A stretch of 64,000 nt of DNA from Sulfuricaulis limicola (lineage in GTDB: Bacteria > Pseudomonadota > Gammaproteobacteria > Acidiferrobacterales > Sulfurifustaceae): contig NZ_AP014879.1 of the NCBI RefSeq assembly GCF_002355735.1, forward strand, positions 1,860,001 through 1,924,000, given 5' to 3'. Under the pieces are notes generated by a model, which was given only the letters and a program-made list of their open reading frames with translations, was not told the DNA's origin and made no database searches. This document shows, piece after piece, positions 16,206 through 24,645 of this stretch (positions are counted from its first letter, which is position 1; every line of letters begins with the position of its first letter). A program made the position numbers and the translations under genes.

Positions 16206-17663
16206 CTAGTCAGTCTTCTGCGTCGGCCGGCCCGACAGGATTCCGGCGTACCCGGACATGGTCTCGCCGATAACGATGCCCTTGTCGGTAATGGTAAAAA
16301 ACCGGATGTCCTTGCTGTGCTGGCTGCCGCGGACTTTGGCCACCGTGAAGGCACGTTTCAGCTGGCCCGCGATTTCGACATAGCGCTGCACGATAATGGC
16401 GTCGGCGAGAAAGGCGCTCCCCGACGGACTGAAGCGCAAATCGGTGAAGCGATCCTCCAGTTCCGAGGTCATCATGATGGTCAGGCCCATGCTCGTCAGC
16501 TCGGCAACCATCCGGTACAGCGATCCGCGAAAATCCTCGCTGAACTCGGGCGCCAGCGCCAGCTCGAATCCTGACAGGGAATCGATGACAACTCGCTTAG
16601 CCTGCATCCGTCTGATCATTTCGATCAGATCGTGCAGGGTTTCATCGATCGACAAATCCAGGGAGCGCGTGTTGATGACCCCCACTTTCCCGGTCTTGAC
16701 CAGCTCGGACAGTTTGTTGTTCAGCAGCTGGCTCGGGCTTTTCTCGAACGCCGCGATCACGCCGGGTTCGCCCCGGCGCGCGCCTTCGGCGAGAAACTCC
16801 GTCGCCATGATGGTTTTTCCGGAACCGGATGGCCCGACCAGCAGCAGCGAATAGCCGGCCGGCAAGCCGCCGCCCAGCATTTCATCCAGGCCGGGTATCC
16901 CCACGGGCACACGTGCCTCTCCCGTGGACGTCCCGGACCCGATTACCCCGCCCGGTTGGACGATCGCCCGCGGGAAAATCCGGAGTCCGGCATCGCCGAT
17001 ACGGAACGTATGCAAACCCGGCGCCTGGGCCTGACCGCGCATTTTGACCACCTGCATCTTGCGCACCATGGAATTGCGGTGCAGGTTTTGCGACAGCCAC
17101 AGGATGCCGTCCGCCACGGTAAAGATCGGGCTCGATTCCTGCTCCGGCGTCAGATATTCACCTATCAAAAACGTGGTGGCCTGCCAGCTCGTCATTTGCA
17201 GGCCCAGTTGCTGCACGAACCGCTGCAGATCGGACACGCCCTGGTCTGCGTGATTTATGGAATGCACGACGGATCGAAACGAGTCCACGAACACCAGGCT
17301 GGGTTCATAGGCCTTCACCTCGTCGGTGATGCGTTTCAAAACGCGGTCAAAATCTCCCGCCTGGAGTTCTGCCGACAGGTTGACGAAGCGGATCGAGTCA
17401 TTGACTTTATCCGGATCGAAAAACGTGAATTGCTGTTGATAACGGAGCATCTTCAGGGCCGGTTCCCCGAGCACCGTGAAGAACAGCGCCCGGTATTTCG
17501 GGTTGGCCAGCGAGAACATGATCTGCTGGGCCAGCGTGGTTTTCCCGCTTCCCGGCGTGCCCGCAATCAGGTTAAACGAGAATTCCGGCAGGCCTCCGCC
17601 CAACAGGTTGTCCAGGCCGGGAACGCCGGATGGCAGGCGACGTATCTTTACCTTGCTACTCAT
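16206..17663 (-). CDS. KaiC-like double RecA-domain ATPase (second KaiC homologue)
   Basis: A 485-residue tandem RecA/KaiC protein. Domain 1 starts SGVPGLDNLLGGGLPE with Walker A GTPGSGKT (35-42). Domain 2 starts VGIPGLDEMLGGGLPAGYS with Walker A GPSGSGKT. Domain 1 has a single Glu (VLGEPA) and domain 2 FEKSP where KaiC has a glutamate pair. The KaiC Ser-Thr autophosphorylation pair is missing; the aligned segment reads GSAFLADAIIVQRYVE, as in KaiC-like ATPases outside the clock group. AAGGAG about 8 bp before the ATG at 17663 decides the start, although the frame runs on to 17699. It overlaps the unknown gene upstream by 8 bp. It probably signals to the hybrid kinase downstream. Confidence 0.9.
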   Translation of the reverse strand: MSSKVKIRRLPSGVPGLDNLLGGGLPEFSFNLIAGTPGSGKTTLAQQIMFSLANPKYRALFFTVLGEPALKMLRYQQQFTFFDPDKVNDSIRFVNLSAELQAGDFDRVLKRITDEVKAYEPSLVFVDSFRSVVHSINHADQGVSDLQRFVQQLGLQMTSWQATTFLIGEYLTPEQESSPIFTVADGILWLSQNLHRNSMVRKMQVVKMRGQAQAPGLHTFRIGDAGLRIFPRAIVQPGGVIGSGTSTGEARVPVGIPGLDEMLGGGLPAGYSLLLVGPSGSGKTIMATEFLAEGARRGEPGVIAAFEKSPSQLLNNKLSELVKTGKVGVINTRSLDLSIDETLHDLIEMIRRMQAKRVVIDSLSGFELALAPEFSEDFRGSLYRMVAELTSMGLTIMMTSELEDRFTDLRFSPSGSAFLADAIIVQRYVEIAGQLKRAFTVAKVRGSQHSKDIRFFTITDKGIVIGETMSGYAGILSGRPTQKTD

Positions 17664-18078
17664 TTTTGAACTCCTTGCCGGCTTTATTCGAAGCATCATC
17701 GCCCCAGGCCGAACGCATAATGCTGGTCGTCAACGGCTCGCCAATCAGCGAGGCCAGGATGTCGGTGAAAGTGATTAGCAGCAGCCGGTTGGCGGCGCCG
17801 GCCTGCGCGGGCGTTTGTCCTGCCATGCACATTTTCAATTCCGCGAACCGGTAATCGTTGTGCGGCGACGATGAACCGGTCGCGAGCCAGGGAAAGGCCG
17901 GCTGGGTCAGGAATACGCTTCTCGCGTAAAGTGAATTGAATCCTCCTTCACCGACGATCGAAATGATCTCGGTCGCCAGCTTTCCCCAGGAATCAATCGC
18001 GCCATCCGCCACTTTATCGGAGTGGCGCGCCATGAGGTCTTCGATTATCCGGTGTCGTAGCGGAACACTGGTTGGCAT
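17656..18078 (-). CDS. Conserved-looking hypothetical protein coupled to KaiC-like gene
   Basis: About 140 residues, no recognised domain. Recognisable segments are IDSWGKLATEIISIVGEGGF, SVFLTQPAFPWL and RLLLITFTDILASLIG; it looks soluble and helical. The stop overlaps the start of the KaiC-like gene, so the two are translationally coupled and probably work together. The ATG at 18078 (MPTSVPLRHRIIEDL) is the most sensible start, but it has no clear ribosome site; the frame extends to a TTG at 18135. Its position suggests an input or adaptor protein for the KaiC-like ATPase; that is inference from gene order only. Confidence 0.65.
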   Translation of the reverse strand: MPTSVPLRHRIIEDLMARHSDKVADGAIDSWGKLATEIISIVGEGGFNSLYARSVFLTQPAFPWLATGSSSPHNDYRFAELKMCMAGQTPAQAGAANRLLLITFTDILASLIGEPLTTSIMRSAWGDDASNKAGKEFKNE

Positions 18079-18336
18079 AAGAAACGTATAATCGCGATAT
18101 CGACGACGTTGGTGGAAAATTAATCGCTGTTTCAAACCGACAGCGGCGTATCAGCTAAAGATACTTGTCTACAGTGTGAATCTTGTCCCCGCCGAACGGG
18201 CGCCGGTGCAGATCTGCGCCCGGGCGGGATTTGTGCCGTCCCGCCAAAAATCTGCGCCAGGTGCTCATCAAGAAATGCGTTGTCTTGTTGCAACGCTTGG
18301 TCAGTTACGCAGAATACACTCGCTCCTGTTTTTATT

Positions 18337-20256
18337 CTATAAGCCGGCTTCGCGCAACGCTATCTCGGCGCGCTTGCGCCGGGTGATGTCCAAACCGGTA
18401 CCGTGAAACCCGGTGAAGGCGCCGGCGGCATCGTAAACCGGCTCGCCGCTGATGAGGTAGTAGCCGAGCTGTCCATCCGGAAGGATGGCGGCATATTCAA
18501 AATCGCAGAATGACCATTGCGCGGCAAGTTCCGACTTGTGTCTGATCCATTCGTCTTCGCCGAGGACGATGGTCGGCAGCTCCCAGAGGGTCTTGCCAAG
18601 GATGTCGCCGGTGCCGGCCATGCCGGTGCCGGTAATTCTGGTAAACCGGAACTGGCTGTCCAGTTCCCAAACCCAATCGGATGAAAGCTCGGTCAGCCTG
18701 CGAAAGCGCGTCTCGCTCCGGCGCAGAGCGTCTCCGATCTGCCGCTGTTTCAGAAATTGGCCGAGCTGATGGCCGATGGCCCGCGCCGCCTGCAGCAGCC
18801 GGTCATCCGGTTCGTGGACAGTACGGCTCGCGAAAGCGAGCACGCCCACCGTCGTGTCGTCGGCGATAACCGGAAAGACAAAAGCGCCATCCATGCCGGT
18901 TTCGTGCGCCAGCGCCGTGTGCGCCGCGCGCGCGTCTTTCGACCTGCTGAGTATCCATAGCGGCTGACCCGACTGGCACACCCGGCCCGCCAATCCGGCG
19001 CCCGGACGGAACACCGCGCCGCGCGACTTTTCCATGAATTGCTCGACCGCAGCCACCGGCATACCCCAGGACTCGTCAAGCTGAAGCACGCCCGACGCCG
19101 GCTCCAGGCGAAAGTATCGGCCGCAATCCCACTGCTGTGTTTCGCATACCGCGCGGATTACGGCTTTCAGCGCCGCGGAAGTGTTGTTAACATCGCTCAG
19201 ACAGCGCGCCACGGTGCACTCAAGTCTCTGCAGTTGCTCCGCGTGCTTGATCTCGGTGATGTCCTCATAGGAAACGATCGCACGCGCCTCGGTGTTTCCG
19301 TGCAAGCACGTGACACTGGCCATGAACCAGCGTTGCCCGGACGGCGCGTCGCAGAAATACTCATAGCGAAAAACTTCGCGTTCGCCGGCAATAACCTGGC
19401 GCATCCCCGCGACCATCGCGCTGGCGTCGAGGCGCTCGTTGCCGGCGATCTGGCCGCACACGGTGAGATAGTTACTGCCCTCGGAGACCTCCGCGCCGAT
19501 GCCACGCTGGCTGGCGGCAAAAGCACGCCAGGCGGTATTCGCCATAATAATCACCCCGCCCGCATCGAGCACGCAGACCTGGGCGGCGAGCGCATCGAGA
19601 GCGGCGCGGGCAAAGCGCTCCGATTCTGGTGCCGCGGTTTCCGCCTGCCTGCGCGCGGTAACATCCCGCGTGATTCCGCGATAGCCCTTGAACTGACCCT
19701 GCTGGTCGTACATCGGCTCGCCGCTGATGCTGATGGTGCGCCGCTCGCCGGCCTGGCTCACGTAACTGAGTTCCAGATCGCGGAATATGGCGCGCCATTC
19801 CAGTTGTGTCCGATGCGTCTGCCAATCGACCTCGTTGCTGTTGTCGAACGCCAGATCCCAGAGGGTTTTACCGAGAATGCCTGCGTCACCGGTGCGCTCG
19901 CCACCGATGGCGGCGCCGGTATGGGCAACGAAGCGATAGTGTTCGTCCTGTTCCCAGTATCCGTCCGTGGCCAGTTCCACCAGGCTGCGGAACCGTTCCT
20001 TGCGTTCGAGCAACGCCGCCTGCGCATCGGGCAACAGAATGGCGCGGCCGCTGGCCGGATCCATGATGGCGTCAACCTCACCCGATTTGATGGCCCGCCG
20101 CTCACGCGCGCCCTTGACCAGCCGCAGGATCTTGGCCTCGAAACCAGAGTCTGCCTGCTTCCTGGAGGAGTCTGGGTCAGGCGCGTGAACATCAGGCTTC
20201 ATAGGCTTCATAGGCTTCATAGGCTTCATAGGCTTCATAGGCTTCATAGGCTTCAT
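18337..20256 (-). CDS. PAS-PAS-GAF-PAS sensory protein with a repeat-encoded N-terminus and no output domain
   Basis: A 639-residue cytoplasmic protein. It begins with seven Met-Lys-Pro repeats, each Met being a possible start codon. PAS 1 spans about 85-205 (ELATDGYWEQDEHYRF, GYRGITRDVTAR), PAS 2 about 215-325, a GAF domain about 335-480 (GRYFRLEPASGVL, FPVIADDTTVGVLAFASR) and PAS 3 about 495-630 (ELSSDWVWELDSQFRF). It stops right after the last PAS (KRAEIALREAGL) with no kinase, GGDEF or other output, so it must act through partner proteins. An AAGGA ribosome site lies 5 bp before the first ATG. It is 53 bp downstream of kaiB, suggesting one operon. Confidence 0.88.
   Translation of the reverse strand: MKPMKPMKPMKPMKPMKPMKPDVHAPDPDSSRKQADSGFEAKILRLVKGARERRAIKSGEVDAIMDPASGRAILLPDAQAALLERKERFRSLVELATDGYWEQDEHYRFVAHTGAAIGGERTGDAGILGKTLWDLAFDNSNEVDWQTHRTQLEWRAIFRDLELSYVSQAGERRTISISGEPMYDQQGQFKGYRGITRDVTARRQAETAAPESERFARAALDALAAQVCVLDAGGVIIMANTAWRAFAASQRGIGAEVSEGSNYLTVCGQIAGNERLDASAMVAGMRQVIAGEREVFRYEYFCDAPSGQRWFMASVTCLHGNTEARAIVSYEDITEIKHAEQLQRLECTVARCLSDVNNTSAALKAVIRAVCETQQWDCGRYFRLEPASGVLQLDESWGMPVAAVEQFMEKSRGAVFRPGAGLAGRVCQSGQPLWILSRSKDARAAHTALAHETGMDGAFVFPVIADDTTVGVLAFASRTVHEPDDRLLQAARAIGHQLGQFLKQRQIGDALRRSETRFRRLTELSSDWVWELDSQFRFTRITGTGMAGTGDILGKTLWELPTIVLGEDEWIRHKSELAAQWSFCDFEYAAILPDGQLGYYLISGEPVYDAAGAFTGFHGTGLDITRRKRAEIALREAGL
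20194..20256 (-). repeat. Seven tandem 9-bp repeats (ATGAAGCCT), each with an in-frame start codon
   Basis: On the minus strand ATGAAGCCT is repeated seven times without error at the 5' end of the PAS-GAF gene. An eighth, changed copy (AGGAAGCCT, 20257-20265) comes just before and contributes part of the AAGGA ribosome-binding site. The 9-bp unit keeps the reading frame if copies are gained or lost. Confidence 0.97.
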
Positions 20257-20309
20257 AGGCTTCCTTTGACTTGCGGAAGCCCGGAAGAAATAACGCCCGG
20301 ATCATCCCT

Positions 20310-20636
20310 TCACGGCGCGTATCCGCTTATTCCGAGCGCGCGCATCACGCCGCTTTTATCGCTGAGGTTACCGACGATATTCGCCGCCGGCGATGGGGAC
20401 AATTTGGCAAGGCTGGGTGTAACGACGATGCCATCGGCCAGGGCGCGCAACGGCTGCTCGAGAACGTCGACGACCTCCAGCTTGTAGTTGTCTTTCAGGA
20501 ACTCCTTGCAGATGGCCGCCAGATTGGCGATGGCCAGAAGCGAATTGGGCGCGCTGTTCACCACGTATAGACACATGACAAGCGCTGGCGTAATCGCGGA
20601 AGCGGACGATTGGGCCGGTGTTTTTTTACGGCGCAT
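20310..20636 (-). CDS. kaiB: KaiB-like protein
   Basis: A 108-residue KaiB-family protein with a thioredoxin-like fold. After a basic N-terminal tail of about 15 residues come MCLYVVNSAPNSLLAIANL, AICKEFLKDNYKLEVVDVLE, the cis-Pro segment DGIVVTPSLAKLSP and the end NIVGNLSDKSGVMRALGI, all in family order. KaiB binds the CI ring of KaiC in clock and stress systems. The ATG at 20636 has AAGGAGG upstream and overlaps the kaiC stop by 11 bp, so the two are translationally coupled. No KaiA gene is present, so this is a KaiBC-type system as in many non-cyanobacteria. Confidence 0.92.
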   Translation of the reverse strand: MRRKKTPAQSSASAITPALVMCLYVVNSAPNSLLAIANLAAICKEFLKDNYKLEVVDVLEQPLRALADGIVVTPSLAKLSPSPAANIVGNLSDKSGVMRALGISGYAP

Positions 20637-22437
20637 CGCGCGCCTCCTTCCGGGCCTTCTTGCCGTTTCCGGAATTTCCCGAACCGTTGGCCCCCCTGAC
20701 TTTTGCGTCCGCGGGGGTCAAGGCGGCGCGTCCCGCCGGGTCGGCACTGCGCAACTTGCGCAGTTCGTTCTCTTTTTCGCTCGAGGACAGCATGCGCGCC
20801 TCATTGTCACGGGAGTACGACGCCAGTTCCGCGCGCTGCCGATGAAGATCCAGCTCCAGCGCCTTGATCCGGGCACGGGTATCGGCTTCGGTGAATTGCA
20901 GCTCGCGTTGCTTATGATCGGCGTCGGCGCGGCGCTGTGTCTTTCTGGCTTTCTCCTCGGTCTCTTTTTCCCAGCGCAAGGTGCCCATCAGCACTTCGCC
21001 CCCGGCGGTATAGACATCCGCCAGCATCGGGCCGGTTTCGCTCAGGATCAGCTCGCGCACCTGGTTGGAATGCCAGGTTCCGCGCGATTTGATAATGGTC
21101 AGCGCGCGGTTGCGTTCACCGCTGCGAACGACGTAGGAAAGATGGATCCAGGTATCGGCTACCGTTGAAATCTGCAGCTCGGTCGCTTCCGTCTGCGGAT
21201 CGTCGCCCTCGCTGATGGCGGTGATCATCACGGTGACTTTCTCGTCCTTCGCCATATAGATGAGCCGATTGGCGACGGCGCGGGCCGCGGCCAGTCCCCC
21301 GGCCTTGGCGATGGCCGAAAGCGGATCGATCACCATGCAGCGTGGCCGATGCTCGCGGATCAAGGCCTTGAGTTTTATCAGATGTTCTTCCGCGCCGATG
21401 GATTCGGTGCGCGCCGAATACATGCGCAACAGCCCGGACTGGACGTGCGGCTTGAGCTGAATGCCGACCGAGGCCAGATTGCGCATGATGGGTTCGGCGC
21501 CTTCGTCAAAGCTCACGAACAGCGTGCGCTCGCCGCGCCGGCAGGCGGCCTCGGCAAACTTGCCCGTCAGCGTCGTCTTGGAGGTCCCGGGCACGCCCGT
21601 GATCAGGGTGCTGCTGCCGCGGAACAAACCGCCGCCCAGCATCGTATCCAGGCGCTCGAATCCGGCGGAAATCCGCTCGGTCGATGCCGCGTGACTGATT
21701 TCGGCCGGTTCGGGAGCGCCCACTTCCATGCCGGAAGGCCCGAAGCTCACCGGATATTCCCCGGCCACGAAATCCGAGCCGCGATATTTCGTGATCTCGA
21801 GCCGGTGCAATGAAACACCGTGCTCCAGGCGCCGGCCCAAACGGATCACGCAATCCATCATGAACTGCATGAAGCCGTAGTTGACGGCCTCGGAGGATCC
21901 GCCCTCGATTTTGGCCGTGACGATGGCATTCATCTCATTGTCCGCCAGCCAGTCGCGGATACGATAAATTTCCCGCATTTCCGCGATCGGGTTCTGCAGC
22001 AGGGTCAACAGCACATCGATGCCGTCAAACACGACCCAGCGTGCGCCTATCTCCTGCTTCTTGGCTTTGAGCATGGCCAGCATGCCGCTCAAGTCGAACT
22101 CGCCGGACTGGACCACCTCGGGCGACAGTTGTGCCTCCAGGAAAAACAGCTTGTTCCTGGCCAGGGCCGGCAGACCCCAATTGAAGCAGGCGGCGTTGGC
22201 GATAATCCGGCGGGTGGTTTCCTCGAAGGCGACGAAAATCCCGGGCTCGTCGCGCCGGCGCGCGGCGTTGACAAGAGTTTGCAGCGCAAACACGGTTTTG
22301 CCCGAGCCCGGACCGCCCAGGAGCAGGGTGGTACGGTTGGGCGTCAGTCCGCCGTGGCTCAGCTCGTCGAACCCCTGGATGCCCGTGGCCAGCTTGGATG
22401 GGAGTTGTCGGGGAGCCGCTGTCTTTTTCACTTTCAC
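20626..22437 (-). CDS. kaiC: KaiC family autokinase/ATPase with coiled-coil tail
   Basis: A 603-residue double-domain KaiC. CI: TGIQGFDELSHGGL, Walker A GGPGSGKT (41-48), Glu pair E72-E73 in FVAFEET. CII: Walker A GVPGTSKT (280-287) and FDE at 309-311. The segment TELQISTVADT (418-428) keeps the Ser-Thr pair (S423, T424) and the nearby Thr (T418) that match S431, T432 and T426 of cyanobacterial KaiC, so autophosphorylation is plausible. From about 490 a long, charged, helical tail replaces the KaiA-binding end. The GTG at 22437 is chosen because AAGGAGG precedes it by 4 bp; the frame continues to 22542. It lies 17 bp after the Crp-type gene. Confidence 0.94.
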   Translation of the reverse strand: MKVKKTAAPRQLPSKLATGIQGFDELSHGGLTPNRTTLLLGGPGSGKTVFALQTLVNAARRRDEPGIFVAFEETTRRIIANAACFNWGLPALARNKLFFLEAQLSPEVVQSGEFDLSGMLAMLKAKKQEIGARWVVFDGIDVLLTLLQNPIAEMREIYRIRDWLADNEMNAIVTAKIEGGSSEAVNYGFMQFMMDCVIRLGRRLEHGVSLHRLEITKYRGSDFVAGEYPVSFGPSGMEVGAPEPAEISHAASTERISAGFERLDTMLGGGLFRGSSTLITGVPGTSKTTLTGKFAEAACRRGERTLFVSFDEGAEPIMRNLASVGIQLKPHVQSGLLRMYSARTESIGAEEHLIKLKALIREHRPRCMVIDPLSAIAKAGGLAAARAVANRLIYMAKDEKVTVMITAISEGDDPQTEATELQISTVADTWIHLSYVVRSGERNRALTIIKSRGTWHSNQVRELILSETGPMLADVYTAGGEVLMGTLRWEKETEEKARKTQRRADADHKQRELQFTEADTRARIKALELDLHRQRAELASYSRDNEARMLSSSEKENELRKLRSADPAGRAALTPADAKVRGANGSGNSGNGKKARKEARDAP

Positions 22438-22454
22438 GGTTCCTCCTTTCAAGC

Positions 22455-23222
22455 CTAATGGCTGATTAGCGCAGGCACTGAACTTATATTTTTTGCATGG
22501 GACAGCAAGCGATCGTACTCTTTCTTGACCACCGCGTAGCATTCACATACCCGCGCCTCCAGGCCCGGCCGGTCGAGAACCGTAATGCGGCCGCGGCTAT
22601 AGTGGATCAGGCCCAGGGCCTGCAGTTTTCCGGCCGCCTCGGTGACGCCTTCGCGGCGCACGCCGAGCATGTTCGCGATCAACTCCTGGGTCATGGTGAG
22701 TTCGTTGGTCGCCAGGCGATCCAGGCTCAGCAGCAGCCAGCGGCAGAGTTGCTGATCCACCGAATGATGCCGGTTGCACACGGCGGTCTGCGACATCTGC
22801 GTGATCAGCGCCTGGGTGTAGCGCAACAGCAAATGCTGCAGCCCGGTATGACGCTCGAATTCCCTTTTCAGCGCATGCCCCGGAAGCTCAAGCGCCTGGC
22901 CGGCGCTTTGCACCAGGGCCCGGCTGGGCGTGGTGTCGCCGCCCATGAACAGGGCAATGCCCACCATGCCTTCATCGCCAACCACGGCGATTTCCGCCGA
23001 GGCGCCATCCGCCATGACGTAGAGCATCGAAATGATGCAGCCCGGGGTGGGAAAATAAACATGACCCAATTCAACGCCGGGTTCATAGATCACCTTGCCC
23101 AGCGGCATGCCGACCGGCTTCAGGTCGGGCAGCAGGCGATCGAACACTTCCGCCGGCAAGGCGGCCAGAAGGTGGTTATCTTTTGGTCTTATTTTTGTTT
23201 TCGGCTCAAGACCAGCTGGCAT
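22455..23222 (-). CDS. Crp/Fnr-family transcription regulator, paralogue 1 (upstream of kaiC)
   Basis: 255 residues: an N-terminal cyclic-nucleotide-binding-like beta barrel (HLLAALPAEVFDRLLPDL, PTPGCIISMLYVMADG, VVGDEGMVGIALFMGG) and a C-terminal winged helix (LTMTQELIANMLGVRREG, VTEAAGKLQALGLIHYSRGR). The cAMP-binding Arg-Ser/Thr signature of true CRP and the N-terminal FNR cysteines are not seen, so the signal is unknown. The ATG at 23222 has AAAGGA upstream; the frame runs on to 23417 but earlier residues look non-coding. It is first in the operon with kaiC and kaiB. A perfect copy of TGTnCGnTAnCGnACA sits 87 bp upstream, which suggests autoregulation. Confidence 0.9.
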   Translation of the reverse strand: MPAGLEPKTKIRPKDNHLLAALPAEVFDRLLPDLKPVGMPLGKVIYEPGVELGHVYFPTPGCIISMLYVMADGASAEIAVVGDEGMVGIALFMGGDTTPSRALVQSAGQALELPGHALKREFERHTGLQHLLLRYTQALITQMSQTAVCNRHHSVDQQLCRWLLLSLDRLATNELTMTQELIANMLGVRREGVTEAAGKLQALGLIHYSRGRITVLDRPGLEARVCECYAVVKKEYDRLLSHAKNISSVPALISH

Positions 23223-23308
23223 AATTTGTAGTCCTTTACCGTAACCCATGGCGCTGGTGCAGAGGAAAATGAGGAAAACCGACTCTACTCGAAACCCGGC
23301 GTGCACTA

Positions 23309-23324
23309 TGTACGATACCGAACA
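23309..23324. promoter_or_regulatory. Palindromic operator candidate, site 2 (crp-kaiC-kaiB promoter region)
   Basis: TGTACGATACCGAACA, a full match to TGTnCGnTAnCGnACA. It is framed by a longer inverted repeat with perfect 8-bp arms, CACTATGT (23304-23311) and ACATAGTG (23322-23329). Confidence 0.7.
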
Positions 23325-23598
23325 TAGTGTATGGCGCGCATTAGGGAGCCGTAAATGACCAGGCGATGAGAGGCTGCTGTTGATGGTCCACGCACCCGAT
23401 GTTGCTGACACGCTCAATATCCCTGCATTCCGTGATACCCGGCCTGTTGTTGGCGCAAGTGTCCGGACTTGACGCTGATCGATTTTCTTTGCCGGCTGCG
23501 GTTTTTAAGGAAACCGACGATATAGCGCGGGATCTCATCCCGCCCGGCGCGGGAAAAGCCGGGCATTTCTAAAGATTATGCGACTCGTCACCCGATTA

Positions 23599-23614
23599 TG
23601 TTCGCTATCGCACG
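23599..23614 (+). promoter_or_regulatory. Palindromic operator candidate, site 3 (upstream of GGDEF gene)
   Basis: TGTTCGCTATCGCACG, matching the consensus except at the last base, preceded by TA and followed by GAATCCATGCG. It lies 109 bp before the GGDEF start at 23723. The downstream flank resembles that of site 6 at 40710 (AGAATCCACGCG). Confidence 0.55.
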
Positions 23615-23722
23615 GAATCCATGCGTTTTTCCCTGTATTCAGGCAACAGGCAATGGGAGGCCGCGCCCGGGAAAGGGTGCGCACCGCTCAGGCGCCACAA
23701 CCAATTCAGGGAGAGATCAGCC

Positions 23723-24634
23723 ATGGCGCGTCATTCAGATTCCAGCGGGGTCGTGTACCTCAAGGCAGTCAGGTCGAAACTTCGTGCCAAACGGGCCAAT
23801 TCCGGCGCCACCGGGAAAGCCGCCTCCGGCCCCGTAGTGACGCACGCACTGCCGGCGCCGGGCCTGAGGGCATTCATCAAGGAAATATACGCCTGCAAAC
23901 AGCTGGTCAAAAGCGCGCAACATCAGATTGAAATTCTTGCCGAGCGCAATGCCGGTTTACAACAAGAACTCATTGAACTCACGCGCCAGGAGGCCAAGGC
24001 GCGCTACCTGGCCTATCACGATGGGCTGACCGGTCTCCCGAATCGCAGCCTGCTGCAAGACCGGTTCCAGCAGGCCATGTCCCAGGCGGAACGGCGCCAC
24101 AAACCGCTGGCGCTGCTGATGCTGGACCTGGACGAATTCAAGCTCGTCAATGACCGGCTGGGGCATGTCAGCGGCGACAAGGTCTTGCAGGCGGTGGCGC
24201 AGCGCCTGACCAGGGGCATCCGCGGCGCCGACACTGCCTGCCGCTACGGCGGAGACGAGTTCGTCATCATGCTGCCGGAAATCGACAGCTCGGACAGCGC
24301 CACCGCCCTCGTCGCGGAGATCGGCAAGCGTCTCAGCGAACCCTATATTATCAACGGTCACAGGATTTTCATGGCCGCCAGCATCGGCGTTGCCATCTAC
24401 CCCGGCGACGGCAGAACACTCGACGACTTGATGAAGCAGGCGGATATCGCCATGTATCGCGCCAAGGGTACGGGAAACAGCACCTGCATCATCGAACAGC
24501 GCAAGGAAAACGCCGGTCAGGCTGCATTGTACAAACCCGCCGATCCCAAAAACGCCGGCCGCGTGCGCGATTTTTTTATTGAGAGCGAGCTAATGCACGC
24601 ACAGGGGCAACACAAGAAGCATCAACAAATTTGA
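23723..24634 (+). CDS. Diguanylate cyclase (GGDEF)
   Basis: 303 residues: a basic N-terminus, a coiled coil (about 45-95) and a complete GGDEF domain (about 100-265) starting YHDGLTGLPNRSLLQDR, with LMLDLDEFKLVND, an intact GGDEF in CRYGGDEFVIMLPE and a correctly spaced I-site RGAD 5 residues before it. It should make cyclic-di-GMP and be product-inhibited. No separate sensor domain is visible. The ATG at 23723 follows GGGAGAG; an in-frame start at 23621 would add 34 unlikely residues. Divergent from the crp-kaiC operon, with an operator candidate in front; the small DUF2188-like gene follows by 11 bp. Confidence 0.92.
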   Translation: MARHSDSSGVVYLKAVRSKLRAKRANSGATGKAASGPVVTHALPAPGLRAFIKEIYACKQLVKSAQHQIEILAERNAGLQQELIELTRQEAKARYLAYHDGLTGLPNRSLLQDRFQQAMSQAERRHKPLALLMLDLDEFKLVNDRLGHVSGDKVLQAVAQRLTRGIRGADTACRYGGDEFVIMLPEIDSSDSATALVAEIGKRLSEPYIINGHRIFMAASIGVAIYPGDGRTLDDLMKQADIAMYRAKGTGNSTCIIEQRKENAGQAALYKPADPKNAGRVRDFFIESELMHAQGQHKKHQQI

Positions 24635-24645
24635 GGAAAGCCATC

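Larger units (their letters stand above)
23223..23722. other. Divergent intergenic region between crp paralogue 1 and a GGDEF gene
   Basis: 500 bp without a supported gene. It contains two copies of the palindromic operator candidate (23309-23324 and 23599-23614) and a 7-bp-stem hairpin (GCGGGAT, CTC, ATCCCGC at 23527-23543). Promoters for both directions must lie here, but no clear -35/-10 pair stood out. Confidence 0.6.

Noticed and set aside
20194-20265. CRISPR-like or phase-variation on/off repeat
   Set aside because: The units are 9 bp, directly joined, without spacers. Since 9 is divisible by 3, copy change cannot shift the frame, so classical on/off switching is excluded.
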